The translations under genes were made by a program, and so were the position numbers. DNA of 64,000 nt, from contig NEVA01000014.1 of NCBI GenBank assembly GCA_002304445.1, positions 56,768 through 120,767 of the forward strand. Direction: 5' to 3'. Positions 19,414 to 27,901 of this stretch are shown here, one piece after another. Source of the stretch: Opitutia bacterium Tous-C4FEB (GTDB lineage Bacteria > Verrucomicrobiota > Verrucomicrobiia > Opitutales > Opitutaceae). The notes below the pieces were generated by a model that was not told the DNA's origin, did no database searches, and saw only the letters and a program-made list of their open reading frames with translations. Each line of letters begins with the position of its first letter. Position 1 is the stretch's first letter.

Positions 19414-20982
19414 TTAAAGTGCGGCTGTGCCGTGCTCCAGCGCCTCACGGAGCGCCTCGATAATCTCTTCCACCGGTTCGCAGCCGACGCAGAGGCGGAG
19501 GAGGTCGGGGTCGAGGTTGCTGGCGGATAATTCGGCGAGGCCGGCGGGGGTCGTCACGAGGTCGTAGTGCGCGAGATACATGAACGAGGAGATCAGCGTC
19601 GTGGTCATACCGAAGCTCGGGCCTTTCGGCAGGCGGAGGCAGTCGTAGAATTTTTCCAGGCCACCGATTTCGCGGAGGGAAAAAGTGATCAGGCCGCCGG
19701 TGGCGTGGGGGTGGCGGGCGAGTTTTTCGAAGTTGGCGACGCTCGCGGCGTGGCGGGCCCAGTAGACGTCTTTGACGGCGGGGTGGTTTTCCAAGAACGC
19801 GACGACGCGGGGGGTACTGGCGTGGATTTTTACGAGGACGTTTTCGGTGTCGGCAATCTCGTGGGCGAGGCGGGCGGCGTCGCGGGCGTAGAGCGGCTCG
19901 GCGGCGAGCGCGATGCGGCGGCGGAGCTCGGGGGCGTCGGGGCGGTCGGGGTTGACGACGGCGAGACCGGCGGTGAGGTCGCCGACGCTGCCGGTGTATT
20001 TGGTGAGGCTGGCGAGCGCGATGTCGGCGTGGGGGAGAACGTCGAGGTTGTAGAGCGAGGCGGTGGAGGCGTCGATGAGGACGTGGGCGCCGTGGCGGCG
20101 GGCGAGGGCGGAGATGGCGGGGATGTCGGGGGTCTGAAGGAGCGGGTTGGTGGGCACCTCGGCGACGACGCCGGCGATACGGGCGCCGTGGGCGGCGAAG
20201 ATGCGGGCGATGGCGTCGAAATCGAGCGGGTTGCGGATGTAAACGTAGTCGGCGGGCGACGCGGTGAATTTTTTGAGGATGGCGATGGTATCGAGGTAGA
20301 ACCAACCGAGTTGAATCCAGATGGTGCGGCCGCGGCTGGCCTGGAGGTCGGCGACGGCGCGGAAGGAGGCGTAGATGGCGCTCATGCCGCAGTTGGTGAG
20401 AAAAAGGTCGGCGTCGGCGACGGGCGTGGCGGTGGGCGCGAGGTCGGAGTTGAGGACGCCGCGGAGGTGACGGCGGATCTCGGCGGGGGCATCGCCGGCG
20501 AATGTGGCCTCGGGATAAACGGCGGCGCGGAGTCCGAGGCGGACGAGGTGATCCTCGGCCTCGCGGGAGGAGAGGAAGCCGCCGAGGTTTTGCAGATAGG
20601 TCTTGGCGAGGGCGTAAGTGGCGCTGTGGGCGGCGGGGTGGGCAACGCCGTGGAGGCCGTGGGTGTCGACAAAGAGGTGGGCGGCGCCGGCAAAGGTGGC
20701 GCTAAGGTGGGCGACGAGATTCTCGGCGATGGCGAGGGACGAGGTGAGCCAGAGCTTATGGCCGGCGAGGGCGGGGTTGGTGGCGACGTAATGCGCGGCG
20801 AGCTGGAGCGCGAACGGATGGACGACGAAACGCGGGTAGCCGGTGGCGAGTTGGCGGATGATCTCGGGGTCTTTCTCCTCGTAGCCGCGGACGGAGTGCA
20901 TCGTGGGCAAGCTGCACGAAACGGCATGAGGGCTGGGCGGGATGGCGGCACCGAGGGGCAGATTGGTGAAGGCGGACGGCAT
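19414..20982 (-). CDS. PLP-dependent Cys/Met metabolism enzyme, fungal-type cystathionine gamma-synthase-like
   Basis: 522 aa from MPSAFTNLPLGAAIPPSPHA; the track ORF adds 20 unlikely residues. The C-terminal ~350 residues are a Cys/Met-metabolism PLP domain with the lysine in 'IALASLTKYTGSVGDLTAG' (Lys about 328) and 'GVVAEVPTNPLLQTPDI'. The N-terminal ~150 residues are an extension absent from normal bacterial MetB/MetY (380-430 aa). It contains 'SLPTMHSVRGYEEKDPEI' and 'LATGYPRFVVHP', which closely resemble the ALPTW...GYEE...GYPRFF signature of fungal cystathionine gamma-synthases. The likely activity is condensation of an activated homoserine with cysteine. It may complement metY at 6.7 kb. 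Specificity is inferred. Confidence 0.75.
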   Translation of the reverse strand: MPSAFTNLPLGAAIPPSPHAVSCSLPTMHSVRGYEEKDPEIIRQLATGYPRFVVHPFALQLAAHYVATNPALAGHKLWLTSSLAIAENLVAHLSATFAGAAHLFVDTHGLHGVAHPAAHSATYALAKTYLQNLGGFLSSREAEDHLVRLGLRAAVYPEATFAGDAPAEIRRHLRGVLNSDLAPTATPVADADLFLTNCGMSAIYASFRAVADLQASRGRTIWIQLGWFYLDTIAILKKFTASPADYVYIRNPLDFDAIARIFAAHGARIAGVVAEVPTNPLLQTPDIPAISALARRHGAHVLIDASTASLYNLDVLPHADIALASLTKYTGSVGDLTAGLAVVNPDRPDAPELRRRIALAAEPLYARDAARLAHEIADTENVLVKIHASTPRVVAFLENHPAVKDVYWARHAASVANFEKLARHPHATGGLITFSLREIGGLEKFYDCLRLPKGPSFGMTTTLISSFMYLAHYDLVTTPAGLAELSASNLDPDLLRLCVGCEPVEEIIEALREALEHGTAAL

Positions 20983-21159
20983 AAGATGAGAGCTTAGAGA
21001 TTCGGCTAGAGGACTGCCTGAGGCAAGTGGTCGATGTGACATGATCGCGGGGCATGGCAGGGAGCGAACGGCCTGGTTGCCCCGTCCGCTGCGACTGGGA
21101 GTGGGGCGAGGGAGCGAATCGGTTTGCCGGGGGCGGGGCGGGGGCGTTGAACGGCGCGG

Positions 21160-21918
21160 ATGAAACTACTTTCTTGGAACGTAAACGGAGTGCGCGCGGC
21201 GCATGGCAAAGGACTGCTCGATTGGATGGCGGCTTCGCAGGCCGATGTGATTTTCCTGCAAGAGGTGAAGGCGCTCGAGGCCGACGTGGAGCACATCGTG
21301 TGGCCGGCGGGCTACGAGCGGGCGTGGAACGCGGCGGAGAAAAAGGGTTACAGCGGGACGGCGTTGTTTTCGCGGACCAAGCCGTTGTCGGTGGTGCGCG
21401 GGATCGGCTCGGCGGCGCATGATGCGGAGGGACGGGCGATCACGGCGGAGTTCCCGGACTGCTATGTGGTCGGCGTGTATGTGCCCAACGCGCAGCCGGA
21501 GTTGGCGCGAATCGGTTTCCGGCAGGAATGGGATCGGGCGTTGCTCGGCTACCTTAAAAAATTGGAAGAGAAAAAACCGGTGCTGTTGTGCGGCGATTTG
21601 AATGTGGCGCATGAAGAGATCGACCTCGCTCGGCCGAAAGAGAACGTGGGGAGTCCGGGCTTTTCGGATCAGGAGCGCGACGGGTTTCGGGCATTTTTGG
21701 ACGCGGGGTTTATCGACACATTTCGCGAATTTGAAACAGGCCCGGGACATTACAGTTGGTGGACGTATCGGGCGGGGGCGCGGGCGAACAATGTCGGTTG
21801 GCGCATCGACTATGTGATGGCCTCGGGGTCGCTGCGGCCGCACCTGAAGCGGGCGTGGATCGAGCCGCAGGTTATGGGCAGCGATCATTGTCCGGTGGGA
21901 GTAGAGTTGAAATTTTGA
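21160..21918 (+). CDS. xth: Exodeoxyribonuclease III
   Basis: 252 aa. AP-endonuclease/3'-exonuclease of the ExoIII (EEP) family, acting in base-excision repair in the cytoplasm. The opening 'MKLLSWNVNGVRA' fixes the start. Catalytic segments seen are 'FLQEVKA' (metal-binding Glu), 'GVYVPNAQPE', 'CGDLNVAHEEIDLA', 'WWTYRAGARANNVGWRIDY' and the terminal 'GSDHCPVGVEL' (catalytic Asp-His). Length and motif order match bacterial Xth. The next gene begins 22 bp downstream, so the two may be co-transcribed. Confidence 0.96.
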   Translation: MKLLSWNVNGVRAAHGKGLLDWMAASQADVIFLQEVKALEADVEHIVWPAGYERAWNAAEKKGYSGTALFSRTKPLSVVRGIGSAAHDAEGRAITAEFPDCYVVGVYVPNAQPELARIGFRQEWDRALLGYLKKLEEKKPVLLCGDLNVAHEEIDLARPKENVGSPGFSDQERDGFRAFLDAGFIDTFREFETGPGHYSWWTYRAGARANNVGWRIDYVMASGSLRPHLKRAWIEPQVMGSDHCPVGVELKF

Positions 21919-21940
21919 AGGAACGATTGAGCGTGTTGGA

Positions 21941-22957
21941 ATGAAGAAGCGCCGATCATTTTGTCGTTGGATTGCAATTTGCGTTTTGGGGCTGACGGCT
22001 GGGGTCGAGGAGAAGCTGAGCGCTGCGCCGGAGCGATTCACGTTCGTGGCGATGGGGTGCATGCCTTACGGGGACGAGAATTTCTCCGCGTATGAACGGT
22101 TGCTGGCCGAGATCAACCGGCAGCGACCGGCGTTTACGGTGCATTGCGGCGACATCAAGGGCGGTGGGGTGCCGCCGACGGAGGCGTTTCTCAAGCAGGT
22201 GCACGGTTGGTTTGATGCGCTGGAGGGGGCGGCGATCTACACGCCGGGCGACAATGAGTGGACCGATGTGCATCGCGCGAGCAACGGGAGCCAAGATCCG
22301 GCGGTGTGGTTGGCGAAGGTGCGGGCCGAGTATTTTTCCGCGGAGCGAAGTATGGGGCGGGCGCCGATTCCGCTCGTGACGCAGCGCCGTGAGCGAGGGT
22401 TTGAGAAGTTCGTGGAGAACGCGCGGTGGACGCGGGGCGGCGTCGTGTTTGCGACGGTGCATGTCGTCGGCAGCAACAATAATAACTCGCCGGAGATTCC
22501 GGGCGCCGTCGCGGAGTTTCGTGGGCGCGAAGCGGCGAACGCGGCGTGGGTGCGGGCGACGTTTGCCGAGGCGAGGGCGACGGGCGCGGCGGGTGTGGCG
22601 TTCTTTTTTCAGGCGCAGCCGTTCGCGCAGTCGGCGGGAATCGCCGGTCGGGTGTCGGGGTTCAAGAATTTCCTGGATGTGATGGAGGCGGAGGCGGTGG
22701 CGTGGAAGAAGCCGGTGCTGCTGGTGAACGCGGACGAGCATCGCTACCGGCTCGAGATCGGGATGCCGTTTGAAATGGGCGGCGAGGTGCGGGCGAACGT
22801 GACGCGGCTGGCAACCTTTGGCGCGGGTGACATCCACGCGGTGAAGGTCACGGTGGACGCGGGTTCGTCGCAGGTGTTTTTGTGCGGGCCGTTGTTGGTG
22901 CCGGGAAATGCGTTGCCGGTGCTGCCGCGAGCCAAGAAGGCGTCCGAAGCAAAATGA
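21941..22957 (+). CDS. Exported metallophosphoesterase-like protein
   Basis: 338 aa with a positively charged start and hydrophobic stretch (MKKRRSFCRWIAICVLGLTAG), likely a signal peptide. The core resembles calcineurin-type phosphoesterases but is degenerate: 'FTFVAMGCMPYG' replaces the usual GDxH strand, while 'AFTVHCGDIKGGG' and 'IYTPGDNEWTD' match the GD and GDNE metal-binding strands. A later 'VLLVNADEHRYRLE' could supply the GHxH-like position with a single His. The function is unproven. The stop codon overlaps the start of the CinA gene (ATGA), indicating translational coupling. Confidence 0.7.
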   Translation: MKKRRSFCRWIAICVLGLTAGVEEKLSAAPERFTFVAMGCMPYGDENFSAYERLLAEINRQRPAFTVHCGDIKGGGVPPTEAFLKQVHGWFDALEGAAIYTPGDNEWTDVHRASNGSQDPAVWLAKVRAEYFSAERSMGRAPIPLVTQRRERGFEKFVENARWTRGGVVFATVHVVGSNNNNSPEIPGAVAEFRGREAANAAWVRATFAEARATGAAGVAFFFQAQPFAQSAGIAGRVSGFKNFLDVMEAEAVAWKKPVLLVNADEHRYRLEIGMPFEMGGEVRANVTRLATFGAGDIHAVKVTVDAGSSQVFLCGPLLVPGNALPVLPRAKKASEAK

Positions 22958-23478
22958 AAGGGGCGCAAAAAACGGGGGTCGCGGCGGAGTTGAAGGCGCT
23001 GCTGTTGGCCGAGCCGAAGCTGACGCTGGCGGTGGCGGAGAGCCTGACGGCGGGAAACGTGCAGGCGCAGATCGCGGGTATTTCCGGGGCGTCGGGTTAT
23101 TTTCTCGGGGGCGTGACGGCCTATTCCATTGAAGAGAAGGTGCGCTTGCTCGGCGTGAATCGCGCGGGCGCGAAAAAAGTTAACTGTGTCTCGGCGCGGG
23201 TGGCCGAGGAAATGGCACGGGGGGCGGCGGATCTATTTGGCGCCGATCTGGCGGTGGCGACGACGGGGTATGCGGAGCCGAGTGCAGCGGACGGGGTGGC
23301 GTCGCCGATGGCGTGGTGGGCGATCGCGCACCGGCGGGGCCGAGGCGGGGTGACGATTCTTAGCGGGCGCGTGGAGTGTCCGGGCGAGCGGCGGGTCGCC
23401 GTGCAGCAGATCGTCGCCGGAGCGGTGTTGGCGGAGCTGGCGGCGTATCTGCGGGTGTGGCGGAGGGCGCGGCAGTAA
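22954..23478 (+). CDS. CinA C-terminal domain protein (nicotinamide-nucleotide amidohydrolase type)
   Basis: 174 aa, the size of stand-alone CinA-C/PncC proteins, which deamidate NMN to NaMN in pyridine-nucleotide salvage. The signature 'LAVAESLTAGNVQAQIAGISGASGYFLGGV' (part quoted) is clear, followed by 'TAYSIEEKVRLLGV' and 'ADLAVATTGYAEP'. The canonical motif is TxGxAGP; here it reads TTGYAEP, a deviation near the active site. The ATG at 22954 overlaps the upstream stop (ATGA), supporting this start over the track ORF start at 22882. Confidence 0.85.
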   Translation: MKGAQKTGVAAELKALLLAEPKLTLAVAESLTAGNVQAQIAGISGASGYFLGGVTAYSIEEKVRLLGVNRAGAKKVNCVSARVAEEMARGAADLFGADLAVATTGYAEPSAADGVASPMAWWAIAHRRGRGGVTILSGRVECPGERRVAVQQIVAGAVLAELAAYLRVWRRARQ

Positions 23479-23484
23479 CGGAGA

Positions 23485-23895
23485 TCAGGTCAGGGAGTTT
23501 TGGAAGAACTCGATGATTTCGCCGTTGGGGCCTTCGCAGAAGAAGATGCGGATCGGCACGGGGGCGTGGGCGTTGGTGGTCGCGATGGTGACGTCTTTGG
23601 GCTCCATCGTGATCTTGGCACCGGTGGCACGAACGAGCGCGGCGACCTCGTCGAGGCACGAGGTGCGGAGGGCGAAGTGGATGACGGCACCGTTGGCGGC
23701 GGGCTCGTAGGCGAGGTCTTCGAACACTTCGAGGTAGTTGCCGTCGCCGGTGTTCAGCATGACGGCGCGGTTGGGAGCGGTGCGCCAGGTGATTTTTTCG
23801 GTGAAACCGAGTGTGGTGCAATAAAACGCGAGGGTGCGGTCCCAGTCGCGGGTTTTGAGGCAGACGTGGTGGAAGCCGGAAATGAGTGCGCTCAT
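23485..23895 (-). CDS. VOC (glyoxalase/bleomycin-resistance fold) protein
   Basis: 136 aa, a single vicinal-oxygen-chelate domain. The opening 'ISGFHHVCLKTRDWDRTLAFYCTTLGF' is the typical first beta-alpha-beta unit with a metal-binding His. 'GNYLEVFED', 'HFALRTSCLDEV' and 'GPNGEIIEFFQNS' supply the remaining metal-ligand positions, ending with the Glu in the last strand. The reaction type (glyoxalase, epimerase, dioxygenase) cannot be told. It is convergent with cinA with only a 6-bp gap. Confidence 0.88.
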   Translation of the reverse strand: MSALISGFHHVCLKTRDWDRTLAFYCTTLGFTEKITWRTAPNRAVMLNTGDGNYLEVFEDLAYEPAANGAVIHFALRTSCLDEVAALVRATGAKITMEPKDVTIATTNAHAPVPIRIFFCEGPNGEIIEFFQNSLT

Positions 23896-23975
23896 GGATG
23901 CGAGTTGAAGGCCGGACGTTTAAGTTGGAAGTAGAAACCGAGAAACGCGCGGACGTTATCCCGGAATGCGGGCGC

Positions 23976-24004
23976 AAAAAAGGGCGGATCCGGAGACCCG
24001 CCCT
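23976..24004 (-). terminator. Terminator hairpin after the SYLF gene
   Basis: The hairpin agggcgg...ccgccct (7-bp stem at 23981-23987 and 23998-24004, 10-nt loop) is followed on the minus strand by a six-residue T-run (aaaaaa at 23976-23981). It lies 24 bp after the leftward SYLF-gene stop. The palindrome itself is related to the element at 9625. Confidence 0.7.
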
Positions 24005-24027
24005 ACGCTCGTAAGAGGCAGCCGCGT

Positions 24028-24750
24028 TTAGGGCGAGAGGCTCTGGACGAGATTCATGAGGGGCTGAACTTCGGCGGGAGGCTGGACCCAGTTGCTGTAG
24101 AGAAGTTCGGGCAGGGTGTAGCGGGTGTTGTAGAGGATGGCGTTATCGTCGTCGTTGCGGGCGATATAGCCGGCTTTGACGGTGGCGCCGGCGAAGACGC
24201 CGGCGGTTTTCGAATAAACCAGCACCGGAGCGTCGATGACTTTGTAGTCGGGGTTGTTGGCTTCGGCGGCCTTGGGACCGATGACGGCTTTGGCGTCGAC
24301 GCCGAGACGGAAGCGCTGCTTGAAGAGCAGGCGGGCGGTTTGGTCGTCGTTCAGCACATAGATGGTTTCGACGTCGTTGGCTCCGATTTGGAGACCGATG
24401 CTGGTCTCGCTGGCGGTGATGAGGACGGGAAGGCTCCAACGGCCGGTGGCCTGTTTGACCATAATCACGCCGTGGCCGGCTTTGACGCCGAAGATGAGGC
24501 CGGCCTTGAACTGGTTGATGATCACGAGACCCTTGGCATTGGCGAGAACGCTGGCTGGAATCGCGATGCGGGGATCGCGTTGAAAGGATTGGAGAATCGC
24601 CTCGCAGGATTCGACTTTGGTGACGAGGTCGGCGCGCGAGGCCTTGGCCAAGGCGTGGACGGGCGCGAGGGCAAATAGCGCGGCGATGAGCAGAGGAAGG
24701 AGTTTTTTCACGGTGGAGAGCGAAGACTGCATGATCGGAGAACTAAGCAT
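24028..24750 (-). CDS. Lipid-binding SYLF domain protein, exported
   Basis: About 240 aa from MLSSPIMQSSLSTVKK, or 234 aa if the internal Met six residues on is used. The signal peptide core is LLPLLIAALFALAPVHALA. The SYLF/Ysc84 domain follows: 'AKGLVIINQFKAGLIFGVKAGHGVIMVK', 'WSLPVLITASETSIGLQIGA' and 'RLGVDAKAVIGPKA' (parts quoted). The eukaryotic family binds phosphoinositides; bacterial members are exported and of unknown role. The track ORF start 60 codons upstream is rejected because it precedes the signal peptide with low-complexity sequence. Confidence 0.88.
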   Translation of the reverse strand: MLSSPIMQSSLSTVKKLLPLLIAALFALAPVHALAKASRADLVTKVESCEAILQSFQRDPRIAIPASVLANAKGLVIINQFKAGLIFGVKAGHGVIMVKQATGRWSLPVLITASETSIGLQIGANDVETIYVLNDDQTARLLFKQRFRLGVDAKAVIGPKAAEANNPDYKVIDAPVLVYSKTAGVFAGATVKAGYIARNDDDNAILYNTRYTLPELLYSNWVQPPAEVQPLMNLVQSLSP

Positions 24751-24841
24751 GACGGGATGAAGTTGGAAAGCGCGGATTGGGCGGAGTTCCGGTCGAGTGC
24801 GTAGGCGGTAGCGACCACCCAAGTTCCGGCGCCGGGAGGAC

Positions 24842-25213
24842 TCACTCCAAGCCGCGGTTGGCGAGTTGGTCTTCGTCCCAGCCGAAGTAGTGGCCAAGCT
24901 CGTGGAGGTAGGTGAGGCGGACTTCGTCACGAAAGTAGCCGGGATCGCAATCGGCGTAGTCCCAAAGGTTTTCGAGATAAAGCAGGATCTGTGGCGGGGC
25001 GGGTTGGTCGTGGGCGAGTTCGCTGCCCTGGGGGCTGCCGGTGAACAGACCGAGGATGTCGGCGGGGAAACCCTCGGCGAGCAGGTCGGCGTGGGGCAGG
25101 GCCTCGTAGTGAACGGGCACGGCGGCGGCGAGCGGGCGCAGCGGGGGCGGCAGGGAACGCTGTGTGGCGGTGACCGTGCCGGCGGCGAGGGTGGTGAGCT
25201 GGTCGAGGGTCAT
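24842..25213 (-). CDS. Metallopeptidase family protein (minimal zincin)
   Basis: 123 aa from MTLDQLTTLAAG; 37 upstream track residues are rejected. The single domain ends with 'YLHELGHYFGWDEDQLANRGL', giving HExxHxxGxxE zinc-binding geometry, and has 'ILLYLENLWDYA' before it, as in the small MMP-like family PF06262. It is probably cytoplasmic, as no signal peptide is seen, and the substrate is unknown. It sits 19 bp after the ABC permease stop on the same strand, so it is likely the last or penultimate gene of the exporter operon. Confidence 0.87.
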   Translation of the reverse strand: MTLDQLTTLAAGTVTATQRSLPPPLRPLAAAVPVHYEALPHADLLAEGFPADILGLFTGSPQGSELAHDQPAPPQILLYLENLWDYADCDPGYFRDEVRLTYLHELGHYFGWDEDQLANRGLE

Positions 25214-25232
25214 GGCGGACGCGGAAGGACGG

Positions 25233-27011
25233 TTAGGGTCGGAGCTCGGTGGCGAGGTCGAGTTTCTCGAAACGTTCGCCCAGCCACCAAAGGCCACCGG
25301 CGATCTCGGCGGCCAGAATGGCAAGCGCGAGCAATGTGGCGAGTGCGACGGCGGCGGCCGGACCGATCAGCCACTGGGAGGCGAAAATCACGAGGGCGCA
25401 ACCCACGACCACGGGGAGCAGTGAAATCAAGATCACGAACAGTTGTCCCATCACAAAAATCAGCCGTTGGCCCATCAGCTCGATGCCGCCGCCGCGGGTG
25501 CGCGTGGATTGAAACCACGCGGGGAAGAGCAAGGCGGCGGCGTTGGGAATGAGCAGTTGCAGCGTGCAAAGGGCGGGTATGACGGCGGCGGCGCAGAGCC
25601 CGGCGGTGAGGCGGAAGCCGGGGGTCAGCCAACTGACCGTTTCGGCGCGGGGCGCGAGAGCGAGCATCACCGCCAAGAGGGAGAGCCACAACAGCCCGGT
25701 GAGAATCGCGATGGGGGTGAGCAATTCTCCGAGCAGAATCTGCCAGCCGGTGAGCGGATAGGTTTTTAAGATATCGGAGTTGGGCAGATCGCTGCGCAGA
25801 TCCTGCCGGGCGAGTTGGGGGCCGAGCAGCAACGTGTAGATCGCGAAAACCGCGGCAACCACCGCGATGATGGCGGCGAAAGGAGCCGTGCCGCCGGCGC
25901 GGATGATCCACGGCACACCGATCATGATCGCGACCGCGCAGCCGGCCCAAACCCGCCAATGAAACACGGCCCGGGTGCCGAGCAGATTTTTCCAAAGAAA
26001 CGCCAATTCGGGCCGGCCGGGAACGCGGAGCGGGAAAGGCTCGCGCCGGGCCTTGGCGGGGGCGGAGCCAAGGCGATAGTCGCCGGCTTGAAAGCGCTCG
26101 ACCCGGGCGGCGCGTTTTTCCGCGTGAGCCACGGAGGCCTCTTCGAAGGAAACCTCGAGCCGTGATACCCAAAAATAATGGGCGCCGAGCAACAGCGCGG
26201 CGGGGCCCAGCGCGAAGAAAAAGGTGCGGAGATCGGCGGCGAGAAACGGGGCGAGCAGCAACTTGCCGGGGAAGAGCAGCCAGTGGAGCAACCCGGTGTC
26301 GATCGTGCGGGCGATGGCGCTAAAAAATGCGCCCGGACCGAAATTGCCGGTGGGAAACGCGGGTGCATTTTGCCAGATCGGAATCGCCGCGGCGACCACC
26401 AGGACGGTAAGACCGCCGAGAATCACGAGCCGCCGGCGCCAGACGGAAATGCCGGCATCGAAGATCCGGTTAAGGGTGAGCGCCGCGCCGGTGAAGTGGA
26501 GATTCACGACGGTAAGAACCAGCCACCAGCCGACGATGTGGGTGAGGACGTGGCCGCCCAAAAAACTCCAGCCGCGGGACAGCAGTGTGAAAAAAATCGC
26601 GGAGAGAAAAATATGCAGCTGGGCTCCCAGCAGGCGGAAGTGGATGAGACGTCGCCGCGAAATCGGCGCGGGAAAGAGAAACGCGACCTCGGCCTCGCTG
26701 AAAGTTAAGCCGGGTTTCTCCGAAGGCACGAGCCAGGTGAACAGCGCAATCAACACCAAGGCGAAGGCGCCGAAGACACTGAGCAGCGGCACCAGTTCGA
26801 CCGGCGAAAGCGTGAAGGACGCGGCCGCCGCCGAGCCCGACGAGGTCGAAGGACGGCCCGAGCCGCCGAAGGGCCGGGAAAAGATAAAATAAAAATACGC
26901 CGCGCCCACGGCCGCCCCAAGCAGGTATTTGGGTTGTCGAAGCCGGCGCAGGCGGGAGAGCAGGAGGTTCTTGAGCGACGTGAGCCGCAGATAGAGCAAG
27001 GCGCCGAGCAT
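25233..27011 (-). CDS. ABC exporter permease (putative ABC exporter family)
   Basis: 592 aa, strongly hydrophobic with about 10-12 membrane segments. The opening 'MLGALLYLRLTSLKNLLLSRLRRLRQPKYLLGA' (in part) is typical of the putative ABC exporter family found in Verrucomicrobia. A Pro/Gly/Ala/Ser linker with 'GGSGRPSTSSG' follows the first helix. There is no ATP-binding motif; the matching ATPase is the upstream gene, 26 bp away on the same strand. The cargo is unknown. Confidence 0.8.
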   Translation of the reverse strand: MLGALLYLRLTSLKNLLLSRLRRLRQPKYLLGAAVGAAYFYFIFSRPFGGSGRPSTSSGSAAAASFTLSPVELVPLLSVFGAFALVLIALFTWLVPSEKPGLTFSEAEVAFLFPAPISRRRLIHFRLLGAQLHIFLSAIFFTLLSRGWSFLGGHVLTHIVGWWLVLTVVNLHFTGAALTLNRIFDAGISVWRRRLVILGGLTVLVVAAAIPIWQNAPAFPTGNFGPGAFFSAIARTIDTGLLHWLLFPGKLLLAPFLAADLRTFFFALGPAALLLGAHYFWVSRLEVSFEEASVAHAEKRAARVERFQAGDYRLGSAPAKARREPFPLRVPGRPELAFLWKNLLGTRAVFHWRVWAGCAVAIMIGVPWIIRAGGTAPFAAIIAVVAAVFAIYTLLLGPQLARQDLRSDLPNSDILKTYPLTGWQILLGELLTPIAILTGLLWLSLLAVMLALAPRAETVSWLTPGFRLTAGLCAAAVIPALCTLQLLIPNAAALLFPAWFQSTRTRGGGIELMGQRLIFVMGQLFVILISLLPVVVGCALVIFASQWLIGPAAAVALATLLALAILAAEIAGGLWWLGERFEKLDLATELRP

Positions 27012-27037
27012 GAGCGGAAAGAGGCGGGCCGGGCGGT

Positions 27038-27769
27038 TTAGTTTTCCGAACCGCCGGTGGCGCGGATGAAAATCTCTTCGAGGCTGACGCCGGTCTCGCC
27101 GTGCGCAAATTGCGCGGAGATCTCGGCGAGAGAGCCGTGCGCGATCTTCTCGCCCTTCTTAAGAATCAGCACGTGGGAGCAGACCTCTTGGAGCAAATGC
27201 AGCAAATGCGAGCTGAGGACGATGGCGGCCCCGTCGCGCGCGCGGTGGAGGATGGAGTCCTTCATCCGGCGGATACCGAGCGGGTCGAGACCGGTGAGAG
27301 GCTCGTCAAAAAACATCACGCGCGGGGAGTGCAGGAGGCCGCAGGCAATGGCGAGTTTCTGCTTCATGCCGCGGGAAAGTTCGCCGGGGAGTTGGTCGGC
27401 TTTCTCGGCGATCTCCAGCTCTTCGAGCAGCGATTGCGCGAGAGCGGTGTGGTCGGCGACGCCGTAAATGCGGGCGACGAAGTTGAGGTGCTGACGCACG
27501 GTGAGGTAATCGAAGAGACGCGGTTCGTCGGGAAAGAAAGCGAGCAGGCGTTTGGCCGCGACGGGTTCGGCGGCGAGATCGATGCCGCCGATGCGCACGG
27601 TGCCGCCGCTCGGCGGGATGATGCCGGCGAGGCTGCGCAGCGTGCTCGTTTTGCCGGCGCCGTTGGGCCCGACGAGGCCGAGGACCTCGCCCGGTTGCAC
27701 GGTGAACGACAGATCACGGACCGCGGTGAAATCGCCGTAGCGCTTGGAGAGAGCCGAAACTTCGATCAT
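27038..27769 (-). CDS. ABC transporter ATP-binding protein
   Basis: 243 aa from MIEVSALSKRYGDFTAVRDLSF. It has Walker A 'GLVGPNGAGKTSTLRSL', signature 'LSRGMKQKLAIA', Walker B 'VMFFDEPLTGLDPLG' and the switch His in 'IVLSSHLLHLL'. Sequence style matches CcmA/NatA-type exporter ATPases. It is the first gene of a leftward run with the permease and the zincin. The 33-codon upstream extension in the track is Pro/Arg-rich and rejected. It is divergent from the small Spy-like genes, with a 132-bp gap. Confidence 0.94.
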   Translation of the reverse strand: MIEVSALSKRYGDFTAVRDLSFTVQPGEVLGLVGPNGAGKTSTLRSLAGIIPPSGGTVRIGGIDLAAEPVAAKRLLAFFPDEPRLFDYLTVRQHLNFVARIYGVADHTALAQSLLEELEIAEKADQLPGELSRGMKQKLAIACGLLHSPRVMFFDEPLTGLDPLGIRRMKDSILHRARDGAAIVLSSHLLHLLQEVCSHVLILKKGEKIAHGSLAEISAQFAHGETGVSLEEIFIRATGGSEN

Positions 27770-27901
27770 GGCCGGCGACGGTGCGGGGCTTCGACCGACG
27801 CCGCAAGCCCGGTGCGGACGGCGCGTAACCGGCGATGGGCCTCGGCGTCTTGGTGGCATCGGACACAACGTCCGACTTTAAACCTCAAAAAACTAATCAT
27901 C

